Position numbers and translations under genes: made by a program
Shown here: in pieces, positions 23,971 through 33,699 of the stretch
How positions within the stretch are numbered: position 1 is the first letter of the stretch
How the letters are laid out: every line of letters begins with the position of its first letter
NCBI GenBank assembly: GCA_947585665.1
Contig: CANPXE010000014.1
Coordinates: forward strand, 1-37,343
Length of the DNA: 37,343 bases
Reading direction: 5' to 3'
From: an uncultured Bacilli bacterium
GTDB lineage: Bacteria; Bacillota_I; Bacilli_A; RF39; UBA660
The notes under the pieces: generated by a model
The model's database searches: none
Seen by the model: the letters and a program-made list of their open reading frames with translations, nothing else
Told to the model about the DNA's origin: nothing

Positions 23971-26481
23971 ATGGTCAATTTAAGTGATATATATGCAAAT
24001 GCAAAAAATCCATTAGAAAATTTGGAGTTATTAAAAAAAATAGTAGATTCTTACATTGTTTCTAGTAGAACTAATTTTATTGGTCCTTCTAATTTATATA
24101 ATAAGCTTGTTAGGCTTTCTGGTGTTCAAGATAAAAGTAATGTAAATATGAATGATATGAAAACTTTTTATGTTGAAACATATAATGAGTGGATTGAAAA
24201 TATATTGAGTTTGGATGAAAAACAAGCAAAAGCAATTGAAGAAAATTCAGGTATGGATGTAAGAAAATTACAACAATATTTTAAAAGCTTTGGAAAATTG
24301 TCTTCATATGATGATGTTGTTAAATTAAAAAGCAATCCTTTAGTTTTAGAAGATATTAACAATTGGGAGTTAAATGATAGCTGGACTCATATAAAATCAA
24401 AATATATATCTGGTAGAAGAGAGAAATCAATACCAATAGCGCATCGCCTTTACATTGGATGTCAAAATCAAGATTTGTGGAAATTTGCTAAACTTTTTAA
24501 AGAAAAATGTACTGAACAGAAAATACCATTTTATTTTAAATTTTCTTCCTCAATTGATAGAGATGATAAAATTGTAATCTATTCTGATACTGACAATTTA
24601 GCACAATATATAGAAATTCTACGAAAAATAGGTATAGAAAATCCTGATATATTAAAAAGATGTGGTACGCCTCCTTTATTAACTGAAAACATAGATGGTT
24701 GGATTGGAATTTGTGACGAACCACCAATGAAACCAAATGAGAAATCACAATCTTATAATGAACTTAGAACATACATAATCGAAGATTCTATTGAAGAAAT
24801 TGCCCTTACGTATCTTAACGATTTTGCTAAAAAAGATACAGATGTAGTTTATCAAGGAAAAAAAGTAAGACGTAATGATTTGTTACTTGATCAAGCAACA
24901 CAGAAACTTATAGAAATTATAATCCAAGATAAAAAAATAAAAGATGTAACAAAAGAAGACTTAGAAAAAGACAAGGTTAAAGCATATTTAAAAAAACAAT
25001 TGAACGATAATTTGCAAACTGGTATAAACAAATTATTTGAAGTCAAAGATATGAAAAAAAAGTTGGGTGTAAGTAATTCAAATACTATATTCACAATTTC
25101 TACATTAGATGGAAAAAACATAGAAATTAATACTGATGATATGGATGAAATATTAAAATCTATGGTTTCTATTATTAAAGAAATAAGACCTAATTTTTAT
25201 GAAGATGTATTTAGTAAAATTATGGAAAAATGTAGAGAAAATGGCATTGATGATAATTTTTTCTTTCAGAAGTCTACTAAAGCAAAATTTGCTTCGCAAG
25301 ATGCTAAAATGGCAAGATCATCATCTACTTTGACTGATTCAGTACACAATGAATTAGTTCAAGCTGTTCAAGTCTTATGTCTTTTAGAAAGAACTAGTGA
25401 TAGTGATCGATCTAGGAAAATAGCTGAGATGCATTTGGATAATATTAGAAAATACTTCAAAAACATTCCCAATATAGATGAAGAAATCGCAAAGATAAAA
25501 AATGAAATTTTAAATGGAGTTACACCAGTTGAAGAGGCTTATATTACAGGAACAAAAGACGCTGATAAAACTATATCTAGTGAGGAAGAAAGTGAACCTG
25601 AAAAACAAGAAAAAGAAGTAGAAGAAAAAAAGCAAGAAGAGCAAAGTAAAAATAACAAATATAATTTAAGTTCTAATTTTGTTTATAGTGATATAACTGG
25701 TGAAATATATGATTTAAGAAATTTACCTATATATGAAAAAACTACTCTCATCACAAGAGCAACTGGTGAAATGGTAAGTTTAGATGATGAAGTTATAAGT
25801 GCAAGACGTTCTTATTATGCTGATAAATATATTGCAAGTTTATCAGAAAGAAGAGTATTAAAATTACAAAAAATGTATGGTGAAAATTGGGAAAAAGTTA
25901 TAAGAGATGCCTATGAAAAAGGATTTAAAGAAGGAACTTTGACAAAAGTTACAAAAACAACCTTTAAAGGTAATAAACTACGTAAAAAGGATGAAGAAAT
26001 ACTTGCTAAAAAAGGAACTTTCCCAACTAGTAAGGCTAAAATTGATTTAGAAGAATTAAAATTTTGTTGTGAAGAATTTGATATTCACAAGAAAGATAAG
26101 GGTTTTGAAGTAGTTGATAAAGATGGTAAAGTCATCACTAATCCAAGAACGAGAAATATGGTTATGTTCGCAAAGCAGTGGGCAGCAATAGGAAAAGAAA
26201 TTGCTTTCAGTGAAACTGGTGAACAATTATATTCTTTGATTCAAAATCAAGCTCAAAAAGATTTAGAGCAAAAAGGTATTATTGATGTTGATAATTTACA
26301 AAGTTATGCAGCTGATTTAGGAGATAAGGGTGATGCTTTCTCTAAAATAACAACATTCTTATTTCAAAATGATACTAAGACAAAATTTATGGATAGTTAT
26401 TTTAGAATGCAAACACCAAAAGCAATTCCTTATCCACCTGTATCAAAAGATAGTGAAGAAGAAAAGATTTCTTCTAAATAG
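23971..26481 (+). CDS. HopA1-like N-terminal domain with shared C-terminal module
   Basis: This 836-residue protein has an N-terminal region (about 130-280) that resembles the HopA1 effector family: HRLYIGCQNQDLWKF, IPFYFKFSSS, KIVIYSDTDNLAQYI, then PPLLTENIDGWIGICDEPP and YNELRTYIIED. HopA1 relatives include Pseudomonas type III effectors and proposed lyases of class V lanthipeptide pathways. From about residue 455 it parallels the upstream gene: YFKNIPNIDEEI, an acidic linker, and a module of about 265 residues from about 564 beginning YNLSSNFVYSDITGEIYD. ATG 23971 is preferred because AAGGAG at 23956-23961 gives nine-base spacing; ATG 23965 is too close. No signal peptide is seen. The family match is by eye only. 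Confidence 0.72.
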   Translation: MVNLSDIYANAKNPLENLELLKKIVDSYIVSSRTNFIGPSNLYNKLVRLSGVQDKSNVNMNDMKTFYVETYNEWIENILSLDEKQAKAIEENSGMDVRKLQQYFKSFGKLSSYDDVVKLKSNPLVLEDINNWELNDSWTHIKSKYISGRREKSIPIAHRLYIGCQNQDLWKFAKLFKEKCTEQKIPFYFKFSSSIDRDDKIVIYSDTDNLAQYIEILRKIGIENPDILKRCGTPPLLTENIDGWIGICDEPPMKPNEKSQSYNELRTYIIEDSIEEIALTYLNDFAKKDTDVVYQGKKVRRNDLLLDQATQKLIEIIIQDKKIKDVTKEDLEKDKVKAYLKKQLNDNLQTGINKLFEVKDMKKKLGVSNSNTIFTISTLDGKNIEINTDDMDEILKSMVSIIKEIRPNFYEDVFSKIMEKCRENGIDDNFFFQKSTKAKFASQDAKMARSSSTLTDSVHNELVQAVQVLCLLERTSDSDRSRKIAEMHLDNIRKYFKNIPNIDEEIAKIKNEILNGVTPVEEAYITGTKDADKTISSEEESEPEKQEKEVEEKKQEEQSKNNKYNLSSNFVYSDITGEIYDLRNLPIYEKTTLITRATGEMVSLDDEVISARRSYYADKYIASLSERRVLKLQKMYGENWEKVIRDAYEKGFKEGTLTKVTKTTFKGNKLRKKDEEILAKKGTFPTSKAKIDLEELKFCCEEFDIHKKDKGFEVVDKDGKVITNPRTRNMVMFAKQWAAIGKEIAFSETGEQLYSLIQNQAQKDLEQKGIIDVDNLQSYAADLGDKGDAFSKITTFLFQNDTKTKFMDSYFRMQTPKAIPYPPVSKDSEEEKISSK

Positions 26482-26484
26482 TAA

Positions 26485-26517
26485 AAAAAATAGTTATTAT
26501 TTAACTATTTTTTCTTT
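26485..26517 (+). terminator. Terminator of the two modular genes
   Basis: The 12-bp stem AAAAAATAGTTA / TAACTATTTTTT encloses a short AT loop. It ends the operon before dnaG. Confidence 0.85.
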
Positions 26518-26535
26518 GTGATTAATTTTTTGTAG

Positions 26536-26541
26536 TATAAT
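26536..26541 (+). promoter_or_regulatory. -10 element of the dnaG-rpoD-trmK operon
   Basis: TATAAT lies 22 bases before dnaG. The -35 region is weak. Confidence 0.5.
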
Positions 26542-26563
26542 ATAAGACAAAAGGAGGTTTGTT

Positions 26564-28309
26564 ATGAACAATCAAGATTTAGTCACAGAAATTAGACAAA
26601 AAATAGATATTGTTGATTTGATTAGTGAATACATTCCTCTTATTCAAAAGGGTAAAAACTATTTTGGTGTTTGCCCTTTTCATAATGATACTAATCCATC
26701 GATGAGTGTTAGTCGTGAAAAACAAATTTATAAGTGTTTTTCTTGTGGGGCTAGTGGTAATGTCTTTACCTTTTTGATGGACTATGATCATATTGATTTC
26801 AAAGAAGCAGTTAAAATATTAGGTGAAAAAGCCGGAGTTGAAGTAAAGGGTATTAAACTTAATCCTAAAACGACTAAGTTTGATCGTTTTTATGAGATGT
26901 ATGATATTGCTAATAAATATTACCAAAATAATTTAAATTCTAAAGAAGGTTTATTAGCTAAAAAATATTTATCTTCAAGAAAGATAGATGATGATCTCAT
27001 CAAAGAATTTGGAATAGGGTTATCTCTTGATAAAAGTAATGCTGTTACAACTATTCTAACGAGTAAAGATTACAGCATGAAAGAAATAGAACAATTGGGT
27101 CTTGCTAGTAATAATCATGATATTTATATCAATCGTATCATGTTTCCTCTTCATGACATAAGTGGTCATATCGTTGGTTTCAGTGGTCGTATTTATGATG
27201 ATTCTGATAAGAATAAATATATGAATACGAAAGAGACTATTATCTTTAAAAAAGGGGAATGTCTCTATAATTATCACATTGCTCGTGACTATTGTCGAAA
27301 ACTAAAGTTTGTCGTCATCGTTGAAGGATTTATGGATGCGATAAGACTTAGTCAAATTGGTTATAAGAATGTCATTGCTTTAATGGGAACGGCAATGACT
27401 GAAGAACAAATCCAATTAATTAAAAAGTTATCAAATAATGTTTATTTATCACTCGATGGTGATGAAGCTGGTCAAAGAGCTACTTTAACTAATGGGGAAC
27501 AACTTGTTAAACAAGGACTAAATGTTAAAGTAATTGGGTTGCCTCACGATAAAAAAGAACATGATCCTGATGAATACATTATAAAATATGGAAAAGATAG
27601 TTATACTAATCTTGTTGAAAGTGCTTTAAATTATAGTGATTTTAAAATTAATTTCTTAAAAGTAGGGGTTAATTTTAATAGTGATTTAGAGTTATCAACC
27701 TATATCGATTCCGTCATTAAAGAAGTAAGTACGATTAAAGATGAAATTAGAAGAGAAATAATTCTTAAAAAACTTGCAATTGAAGTAAATTTAAGTTATA
27801 ATACACTGGAAAAACGATTAAATGAGTATTTGGAGTTTCAAAAAGTTGTAAACGTTGAGGAAACTGCTAAACCGAAGGTGGATGTACCTAAAAAGAAAGT
27901 TAGTAAATATGAGAAAGCAGCTTATTTCCTCATCTATGGTATGGTTAATGATGGACAAGTAATCAAACGTGTTGAAAAAGAAGATGTTCACTTTCCAACT
28001 AAGGAATTGCGTTATTTAGCTAGTGAGATATGCTATTATTACCATAAGTATGGTTCAATTACAATGGCTGATTTTTATACTTATTTAAATGATAAAGAAG
28101 AGTTGTTAGTAGTCTATAACTACATTATGAGTTTTCAATATAATGAAGAAATAAATTACAAAGCGATCGATGACTATATTGGAGTCGTTAAGGAATATAA
28201 TTTGAGGCAAGAGATAAAACGCCTAAGTGATTTGGTCAAAAAAGAAAACGATCCAATTGAAAAAGCCAAGATTGCTGAAAAGATAAGACTACTCAAAATA
28301 GGGGAGTGA
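26564..28309 (+). CDS. dnaG: DNA primase DnaG
   Basis: DnaG makes RNA primers at the replication fork. The 581-residue protein has the N-terminal zinc finger (C37, H40, C58, C61 in VCPFH and KCFSCG), then the catalytic core with the TOPRIM motifs [10 protein letters not shown] (E254) and SLDGDEAG (D298, D300), and a C-terminal helicase-binding domain. Length is normal. AAGGAGG precedes ATG 26564. Its TGA stop lies six bases before the rpoD start, so the two genes are coupled, the classical macromolecular synthesis arrangement. Confidence 0.97.
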   Translation: MNNQDLVTEIRQKIDIVDLISEYIPLIQKGKNYFGVCPFHNDTNPSMSVSREKQIYKCFSCGASGNVFTFLMDYDHIDFKEAVKILGEKAGVEVKGIKLNPKTTKFDRFYEMYDIANKYYQNNLNSKEGLLAKKYLSSRKIDDDLIKEFGIGLSLDKSNAVTTILTSKDYSMKEIEQLGLASNNHDIYINRIMFPLHDISGHIVGFSGRIYDDSDKNKYMNTKETIIFKKGECLYNYHIARDYCRKLKFVVIVEGFMDAIRLSQIGYKNVIALMGTAMTEEQIQLIKKLSNNVYLSLDGDEAGQRATLTNGEQLVKQGLNVKVIGLPHDKKEHDPDEYIIKYGKDSYTNLVESALNYSDFKINFLKVGVNFNSDLELSTYIDSVIKEVSTIKDEIRREIILKKLAIEVNLSYNTLEKRLNEYLEFQKVVNVEETAKPKVDVPKKKVSKYEKAAYFLIYGMVNDGQVIKRVEKEDVHFPTKELRYLASEICYYYHKYGSITMADFYTYLNDKEELLVVYNYIMSFQYNEEINYKAIDDYIGVVKEYNLRQEIKRLSDLVKKENDPIEKAKIAEKIRLLKIGE

Positions 28310-28314
28310 AAATA

Positions 28315-29400
28315 ATGGAAGAGATAAAGACAATTGAAGATCGTAAAAAATCACTATTAAAAAAAGGAAAAGAAAATGGTTATATTACTTATGAAGAATT
28401 AGCTGAAGAATTAAAAGGCTTAGAAGTAGATAGTGATACCCTAGACGATTTATACAATATGTTAGTTGAAAATAACATTGAAGTAGTGTCAGAGACAGCT
28501 GATAATTCTACTGATGATGAAGATCCTAGTAACTTAATTGTTGAAGATTTGACAATGAGTAAGGATATTAAAATAAATGACCCCGTTAGAATGTATTTAA
28601 AAGAGATAGGTCGTATTAACTTACTTACAACTGATGAAGAATTTGAATATGCTAAACTTGCTGAACAAGGTGACGAGTATGCTAAAAAGATGTTAGCGGA
28701 GTCTAACCTTCGTCTTGTTGTCAGTATTGCTAAACGTTATGTTGGTCGTGGAATGTTATTTCTTGATTTGATTCAAGAAGGTAATATTGGTCTTATGAAA
28801 GCCGTTGATAAATTTGATCCAACGAAAGGATATAAATTTTCAACTTATGCTACTTGGTGGATTCGCCAAGCTATAACACGTGCCATTGCCGACCAAGCAA
28901 GAACGATTCGTATTCCTGTTCACATGGTTGAAACAATCAATAAACTTGCTCGTGTTCAAAGACAATTGACACAAGAGTTGAATCGTGAGCCAAGTGAAGA
29001 AGAAATTGCTAAAAAATTAGGAGTAACTGTTGATAAGGTACGTGAAGTTTATAAAATATCACAAGATCCTGTATCTCTTGAAACACCAATCGGTGAAGAA
29101 GATGATTCTCATTTAGGTGATTTCATAAGAGACGAACGTACTATGTCACCTGAAGAATATGCTACTGTTGAAATGTTAAAATCAGAACTTGCTAATGTTT
29201 TATCAACTCTTACTGAAAGGGAAGAAAAAGTATTGCGATTAAGATTTGGACTTGATGATGGACAATGTCGTACTCTTGAAGAAGTTGGACAAATATTCGG
29301 TGTAACGCGTGAAAGAATTCGTCAAATTGAAGCTAAAGCTCTTCGTAAGCTTCGTCATCCATCACGTTCTCGTAAATTGAAAGATTTCTTAATTGATTAA
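28315..29400 (+). CDS. rpoD: RNA polymerase primary sigma factor RpoD (SigA)
   Basis: This 361-residue protein is the housekeeping sigma factor. It has a short region 1.1 ([15 protein letters not shown]), region 1.2 and 2 ([33 protein letters not shown], with the -10 reading [18 protein letters not shown]), region 3, and region 4 ([23 protein letters not shown]) for -35 binding. The 361-residue length is typical of Firmicutes SigA. ATG 28315 is chosen over GTG 28306 because GGGGAG at 28301-28305 serves it. trmK begins one base inside its stop codon. Confidence 0.97.
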   Translation: MEEIKTIEDRKKSLLKKGKENGYITYEELAEELKGLEVDSDTLDDLYNMLVENNIEVVSETADNSTDDEDPSNLIVEDLTMSKDIKINDPVRMYLKEIGRINLLTTDEEFEYAKLAEQGDEYAKKMLAESNLRLVVSIAKRYVGRGMLFLDLIQEGNIGLMKAVDKFDPTKGYKFSTYATWWIRQAITRAIADQARTIRIPVHMVETINKLARVQRQLTQELNREPSEEEIAKKLGVTVDKVREVYKISQDPVSLETPIGEEDDSHLGDFIRDERTMSPEEYATVEMLKSELANVLSTLTEREEKVLRLRFGLDDGQCRTLEEVGQIFGVTRERIRQIEAKALRKLRHPSRSRKLKDFLID

Positions 29401-30068
29401 TGAAAATAAGTAATAGATTAAAAACAATCGCATCCTTCGTTGAAGATGAATCATACGTCTTTGATGTAGGGTGCGATCACGCTTTATTGGATATTTTCCT
29501 AGTCCAAAATAAAAAAAATATCAAAGTAGTTGCTTCCGATATCAATCCTAATCCTTTAAAATTTGCTGAAAAAAATATTGCCTTGTATGGTGTTAGTGAT
29601 AAAGTTCAAATATCGCTTGGCGATGGTCTTACTAATATTCCTTCTAGTGTTGATACTATTATCATATCTGGTTTGGGTGGATTAACTATCAATGATATTT
29701 TTAAAAGAGATATTGATAAATTAGCTAATATAAAGACTATTATTCTTTCACCTCATAGTGATATTTATAGTGTTCGCAAATACGTTACGAGTATTGGTTA
29801 TAAAATAGTCGATGAAATATTACTACAAGATCAAAAGAAAATATATACAGTTATTAAGTTTAATAAAGGTCAAGCAAGTTATACTGAAGATGAACTATTA
29901 TTTGGACCAATCATTTTACAAAATAAAACACCATTATTTTATCAATACTATCAAAGTCTTCTTCAAAAAAATAAAAAAATAATTAAAAAAATTCCTAAAA
30001 CAAATAAAAAATTACATGAAGAATTAGAAAATATTAATAAAAGATTAGATGAAGTTTTAAAAGTCTAA
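29400..30068 (+). CDS. trmK: tRNA (adenine(22)-N(1))-methyltransferase TrmK
   Basis: TrmK methylates N1 of A22 in tRNA. The 222-residue protein has the SAM-binding motif VFDVGCDHALLDIFL, a DINPNPLKFAEKNI acidic loop, and the ISGLGG motif that marks the family. The ATG overlaps the rpoD TAA by one base (TAATG), which gives coupled translation. The C-terminal third is a Lys-rich coiled coil. Order dnaG-rpoD-trmK is conserved in Firmicutes and supports the call. Confidence 0.93.
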   Translation: MKISNRLKTIASFVEDESYVFDVGCDHALLDIFLVQNKKNIKVVASDINPNPLKFAEKNIALYGVSDKVQISLGDGLTNIPSSVDTIIISGLGGLTINDIFKRDIDKLANIKTIILSPHSDIYSVRKYVTSIGYKIVDEILLQDQKKIYTVIKFNKGQASYTEDELLFGPIILQNKTPLFYQYYQSLLQKNKKIIKKIPKTNKKLHEELENINKRLDEVLKV

Positions 30069-30076
30069 TCTTTTTT
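30039..30076 (+). terminator. Terminator overlapping the end of trmK
   Basis: AAAAGATTAGA and TCTAATCTTTT pair across a 14-base loop and are followed by T residues. The left arm is coding sequence. Confidence 0.72.
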
Positions 30077-30123
30077 GCATAAAACCCATTCTTTTTCATA
30101 CTTTTAAATAGGAGGAAAAGAAA

Positions 30124-30855
30124 ATGAGACAAGTTATACCTTTTTCAAAAAATATTGAGTTTAAAACTATGATTGGCGAAATTACTAATCTTTCTTTAGA
30201 ACACGATTTAGCTCTAAATGATGAATATACAGTAAATGGAAACTTCTTAGTTTCTGGTAAGTATAAAATTAATCCAACTGCGACTACTGAAGAAGACTTT
30301 TCTTATAAGATACCAATTGATATAACTATTGATCAAAGATATAAAACAGATGATATCGAATTAGAAATAGATGACTTTAAATACGAAGTAGTTGATAGTA
30401 ATAAATTAAAAGTTGACATTGATCTATCAATTGACCATTTAGAAGAAAAAGAGGAAGAAACAGAAAAAGAAGAACAATTGGAAACGGAAAGTATTGATTT
30501 TTCTGATGAACGCAAAATATTAACCGATTCTGAAAAAGAAGAAATAGACGCTATTATTAATGATGATACAACTGATTTATTTTTAGAGACAGGAAAAGAA
30601 GAAAAACTAGAAGTGCCTCAAGAAGAAAAAAAAGAAACAACTAATGTCGGTTCCTTATTTAATTCATTCAAGGATACAGAAGAGACTTTTTCTACATATT
30701 CTGTTTACATTGTTAGAAATGGTGATAATGTTGATGATATTATTTCCAAATATAAAACAACTAGAGAAGCATTAGAAGAATACAACGATATGACAAATAT
30801 CAAAATTGGTACGAAGTTGATAATCCCAACGGTTTGTGATGAAGATAATAAATAA
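30124..30855 (+). CDS. spoVID: SpoVID-like LysM protein
   Basis: SpoVID helps encase the Bacillus spore with coat. The 243-residue protein has an N-terminal beta-rich domain (about 1-105; FSKNIEFKT, LSLEHDLAL, NGNFLVSGKY, IPIDITID) resembling the SpoVID N-terminus, an acidic low-complexity linker (about 108-185) and a C-terminal LysM domain (about 190-238; VYIVRNGDNVDDIISKYKTT...IKIGTKLIIPT). It is less than half the Bacillus length, mainly by a shorter linker. No signal peptide is present. AGGAGG precedes ATG 30124. The next gene is a YsxE-like kinase and valS is nearby, the order known in Bacillus. Confidence 0.82.
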   Translation: MRQVIPFSKNIEFKTMIGEITNLSLEHDLALNDEYTVNGNFLVSGKYKINPTATTEEDFSYKIPIDITIDQRYKTDDIELEIDDFKYEVVDSNKLKVDIDLSIDHLEEKEEETEKEEQLETESIDFSDERKILTDSEKEEIDAIINDDTTDLFLETGKEEKLEVPQEEKKETTNVGSLFNSFKDTEETFSTYSVYIVRNGDNVDDIISKYKTTREALEEYNDMTNIKIGTKLIIPTVCDEDNK

Positions 30856-31738
30856 AATAAAAAAGGAGTTAGATTGTGATATCAAAAAATACTCTTTTTT
30901 TAATAATGTAAAATACATTGAAACAGATAAAGGAAATTTTATTATAAAAAAAGATAATGCTTCGGATATATTTATCAATTTAGAAAGAAATGATTTTGAT
31001 AATTATATTGATTATAAATATCAAGTTGCGGATTATAGAATTTATCCTTATATTGATAATTTTGAAGTTGATGATAATGAAAAGGGCTTAGATATTATCT
31101 ATTTGATGTCGAAACTTCATAATAAAACCAATTATTTTAAAGAAAAAAGTCTTGATGAAATAAAAGAAGAATATGAAAAGAAAAAGACTAAAATTAAAGA
31201 AATTAATGATTATTATGATTACTTACGTTTTATTATAGAAGAAAAGAAATACTTAACACCAACCGAAATATATTTATTAAGAAATATGTCAATAATTTTT
31301 ATTTGCCTAGATTTAGCTAATAGATATTTAGAATCTTGGTATGAAATTATGCAAACTAAAAGAAGAGTTCGTATCAGTCTCATTCATAATAATTTAAATT
31401 TAGATCACATCATTGAAAACAATAAACCATATTTAATAAGTTGGGATTACGCTAAATATGATTTACCGATATATGATTTTGCCAATTTTTATAAAGAAGA
31501 ATTTGCTAAATTAGACTTTTTTGATCTATTAAATATATATAAGAATAATGTTCGTCTCTCTCGAGATGAATTACTAGAATTATATATTGAATTATTAATT
31601 CCTGAAAAAATTATGTTAGATAATAGTGATATAAAAAATATTTATGATTTGACTAAGCAAAATGTTTATTTAAATAAGACTTATTATTTGATATTAAAGG
31701 ATGATGAACCAAAAGAGAAACATGAGAAAAATCCATAA
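30839..31738 (+). CDS. ysxE: YsxE/CotS-family kinase-like protein
   Basis: This 299-residue protein resembles spore-coat CotS/YsxE proteins, which have a phosphotransferase (APH-like) kinase fold. A catalytic-loop-like ISLIHNNLNLDHII and a following metal-site-like YLISWDYAKYDLPIYDFANFY are visible; the catalytic-loop Asp is replaced by Asn, so activity is doubtful. The start ATG 30839 overlaps the upstream stop by 17 bases and lacks a good ribosome binding site, so translation probably depends on coupling. A GTG three bases upstream is possible. Position after spoVID supports the call. Confidence 0.75.
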   Translation: MKIINKIKKELDCDIKKYSFFNNVKYIETDKGNFIIKKDNASDIFINLERNDFDNYIDYKYQVADYRIYPYIDNFEVDDNEKGLDIIYLMSKLHNKTNYFKEKSLDEIKEEYEKKKTKIKEINDYYDYLRFIIEEKKYLTPTEIYLLRNMSIIFICLDLANRYLESWYEIMQTKRRVRISLIHNNLNLDHIIENNKPYLISWDYAKYDLPIYDFANFYKEEFAKLDFFDLLNIYKNNVRLSRDELLELYIELLIPEKIMLDNSDIKNIYDLTKQNVYLNKTYYLILKDDEPKEKHEKNP

Positions 31739-31830
31739 AAAGAACAATATGATAGCATTTATTTTTGTTGTAATAAAAATGAGAAGAATTGTTTGATAAA
31801 AAATGATTACAAAAATACTTAAAACGAAGA

Positions 31831-31859
31831 GAAGATACAATATTGAGTGTCTTCTTTTT
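31831..31859 (+). terminator. Terminator after ysxE
   Basis: GAAGATAC / GTGTCTTC (one G-T pair) with an eight-base loop is followed by five T residues. The stretch from the ysxE stop to this hairpin shows no convincing gene. Confidence 0.68.
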
Positions 31860-31967
31860 GTACGGCACATATTACAATTACAAAAGAAACTGTGTTTATT
31901 TTTTTTTAGCATTTGACACCACCTAGAATATTTTATGTAAAGTTAACAAATATGGTTAAAAATATAA

Positions 31968-31997
31968 TTGTTCTTTACATTTTAGCGATGTTATAAT
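31968..31997 (+). promoter_or_regulatory. Promoter of the pilin-like gene
   Basis: TTGTTC at 31968-31973 and TATAAT at 31992-31997 are 18 bases apart, with TG before the -10 (extended). Confidence 0.65.
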
Positions 31998-32023
31998 GAA
32001 TTTAGATAATAGGGGTGTTAATG

Positions 32024-33667
32024 ATGAAAAAAGTCGTTCACAAGATAAAAGAATATAAAAAAAATAATGCTCGTGGGTTTACACTTATTGAGATGTTAGG
32101 TGTAATTGTCATCATGGGTCTTATTTTGATTGTCGTTTTCCCAACAATGACTAAGATGATCAGAGGTAACGACGATGAAAAATTTAATAGTTATTATGAT
32201 TTAGTTGAGGAAGCAGCTTACGCTTATGCGACTACACAAACTGATAAATTGGGAACAAGTCGTAATGTTGGTTGTACTAAGGTTACTTTAAATACTTTAA
32301 TTGATAGTGGTTATGTTCAAAAATTTGATGGTGATGAAGAATGTAAAACGGGTGCTAATGGAATTGTTATAAGAAATAATGAAGGAAGCCTTTCTGTTAG
32401 TTTTAACTTAACTTGTGGTGACCGAACAGGTGGTAAAAATGATGCTAATGAATGTAGTCCATATAAAATAAAAGAAGTTGTAACTCTTAAAACGAAAATT
32501 GATACGAGTATTTCGACTAGTGAAAAAGCTAGTGATGGAACAACTGTATACATAACTGGTGGTAATAATTATGTTTGGTATTCTGGTAAAATGTGGCGTA
32601 TTGTCAGTTATAGTAATTCCACAGAAGTCATAAAAATGGTAACAGTAAATCCTATAACAAGTATCTATTATAATAGTACTAAATCATCAAGTTATACAGG
32701 AAGTGATGTTGAAACATGGTTAAATAATGATTTCTTAGCATCATTAAAAGATCAACAATCATTCTTAATAAATAGTAGTTGGAAAATTAATGATAAAACA
32801 TCAATAAAATCACGTATCGGTTTAATTACTTCTTCAGAATTTGATAAAGTTAAATTATGGTATTATAGTGATGGAAATACAAAAACTTGGCTTTTAACAG
32901 AAGGAACTAATCAAAAGAGTTATTATTCAGGAACTACGGTAGAATCAGATGCAACAGATAAGATTTATGGTGTAAGACCAGCCGTTACATTATCACCAGA
33001 TGTTGTTTATATAAGTGGTGATGGATCTGAAGGAAATCCATATATAATTGATAATTCACCTAATGCTTTTGGTCAAAAAAATGATTTGTTGAATACACGT
33101 TATAGTGGTGAGTATGTTAGTTTAAATGGTTACATATATCGTATTGTTTCAACTGATGGAACAAAAACAAAAGTAATTGGAACAAATACTTTGGAAAACA
33201 ATAAAAAATATCGTTTTAGTGATAACTATTGGGATTATTCTTCATCTGAAGTGCGTGATAATGTTGAAAAATTAAGTCCATTTAGTTCTAGTTTAATAAC
33301 AACGGGAGAATTTTGTTTAGATACCATTAATAATGCAAATTTAACGTATCGTTCTGCGAGATGTTTAACACCAGAGCGTGTTAATAATAGTATAAAGATA
33401 GGTTTACCAAAGATTGGCGATTTCTTTACGACAAAACTTCCTAATGTAGTTGAAAACTATTGGACAATTAATCCTAATGTTTCTAATGTTGGTGATGCTG
33501 GTGGTAGTCAATATAATTCCACAATTAATGTTATAAAAAGCGATGGTGGTGTGGAAGCAAATATTATTTCATCATCTAATGCTGTTGTTCCTGTTTTCTA
33601 CTTGAATGAAAATACTAAAATTATCAGTGGAAATGGAATGCCTAATTCACCTTATGTATTAGGTTAA
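32024..33667 (+). CDS. Type IV pilin-like (pseudopilin) protein with two repeated C-terminal modules
   Basis: This 547-residue protein has a type III signal: a short basic start, then the prepilin peptidase site G18/F19 in ARGFTLIEMLGV with E23, and a 20-residue hydrophobic helix. A short globular region with Cys pairs follows. Two related modules complete it: about 183-342 (YVWYSGKMWRIVSYS ... GVRPAVTLSP ... GSEGNPYII) and about 363-547 (EYVSLNGYIYRIVST ... VPVFYLNEN ... GMPNSPYVL). They resemble DUF6273-type surface modules. It is much larger than usual pilins (about 150). ATG 32024 follows AGGGG at 32011-32015; ATG 32021 is also possible. No prepilin peptidase or assembly ATPase is visible here. 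It is probably exported and surface-exposed. Confidence 0.85.
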   Translation: MKKVVHKIKEYKKNNARGFTLIEMLGVIVIMGLILIVVFPTMTKMIRGNDDEKFNSYYDLVEEAAYAYATTQTDKLGTSRNVGCTKVTLNTLIDSGYVQKFDGDEECKTGANGIVIRNNEGSLSVSFNLTCGDRTGGKNDANECSPYKIKEVVTLKTKIDTSISTSEKASDGTTVYITGGNNYVWYSGKMWRIVSYSNSTEVIKMVTVNPITSIYYNSTKSSSYTGSDVETWLNNDFLASLKDQQSFLINSSWKINDKTSIKSRIGLITSSEFDKVKLWYYSDGNTKTWLLTEGTNQKSYYSGTTVESDATDKIYGVRPAVTLSPDVVYISGDGSEGNPYIIDNSPNAFGQKNDLLNTRYSGEYVSLNGYIYRIVSTDGTKTKVIGTNTLENNKKYRFSDNYWDYSSSEVRDNVEKLSPFSSSLITTGEFCLDTINNANLTYRSARCLTPERVNNSIKIGLPKIGDFFTTKLPNVVENYWTINPNVSNVGDAGGSQYNSTINVIKSDGGVEANIISSSNAVVPVFYLNENTKIISGNGMPNSPYVLG

Positions 33668-33669
33668 TC

Positions 33670-33698
33670 TTTACAAAATATCAAAATTAGAATATAAT
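33670..33698 (+). promoter_or_regulatory. Promoter of the T-box-HD-valS operon
   Basis: TTTACA at 33670-33675 and TATAAT at 33693-33698 are 17 bases apart, giving transcription from about 33705. Confidence 0.8.
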
Positions 33699-33699
33699 T

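Noticed and set aside
31694-31912. Minus-strand 72-residue hydrophobic reading frame after ysxE
   Set aside because: It overlaps the ysxE end and its terminator, has no convincing ribosome binding site or promoter, and its hydrophobicity follows from AT-rich sequence.
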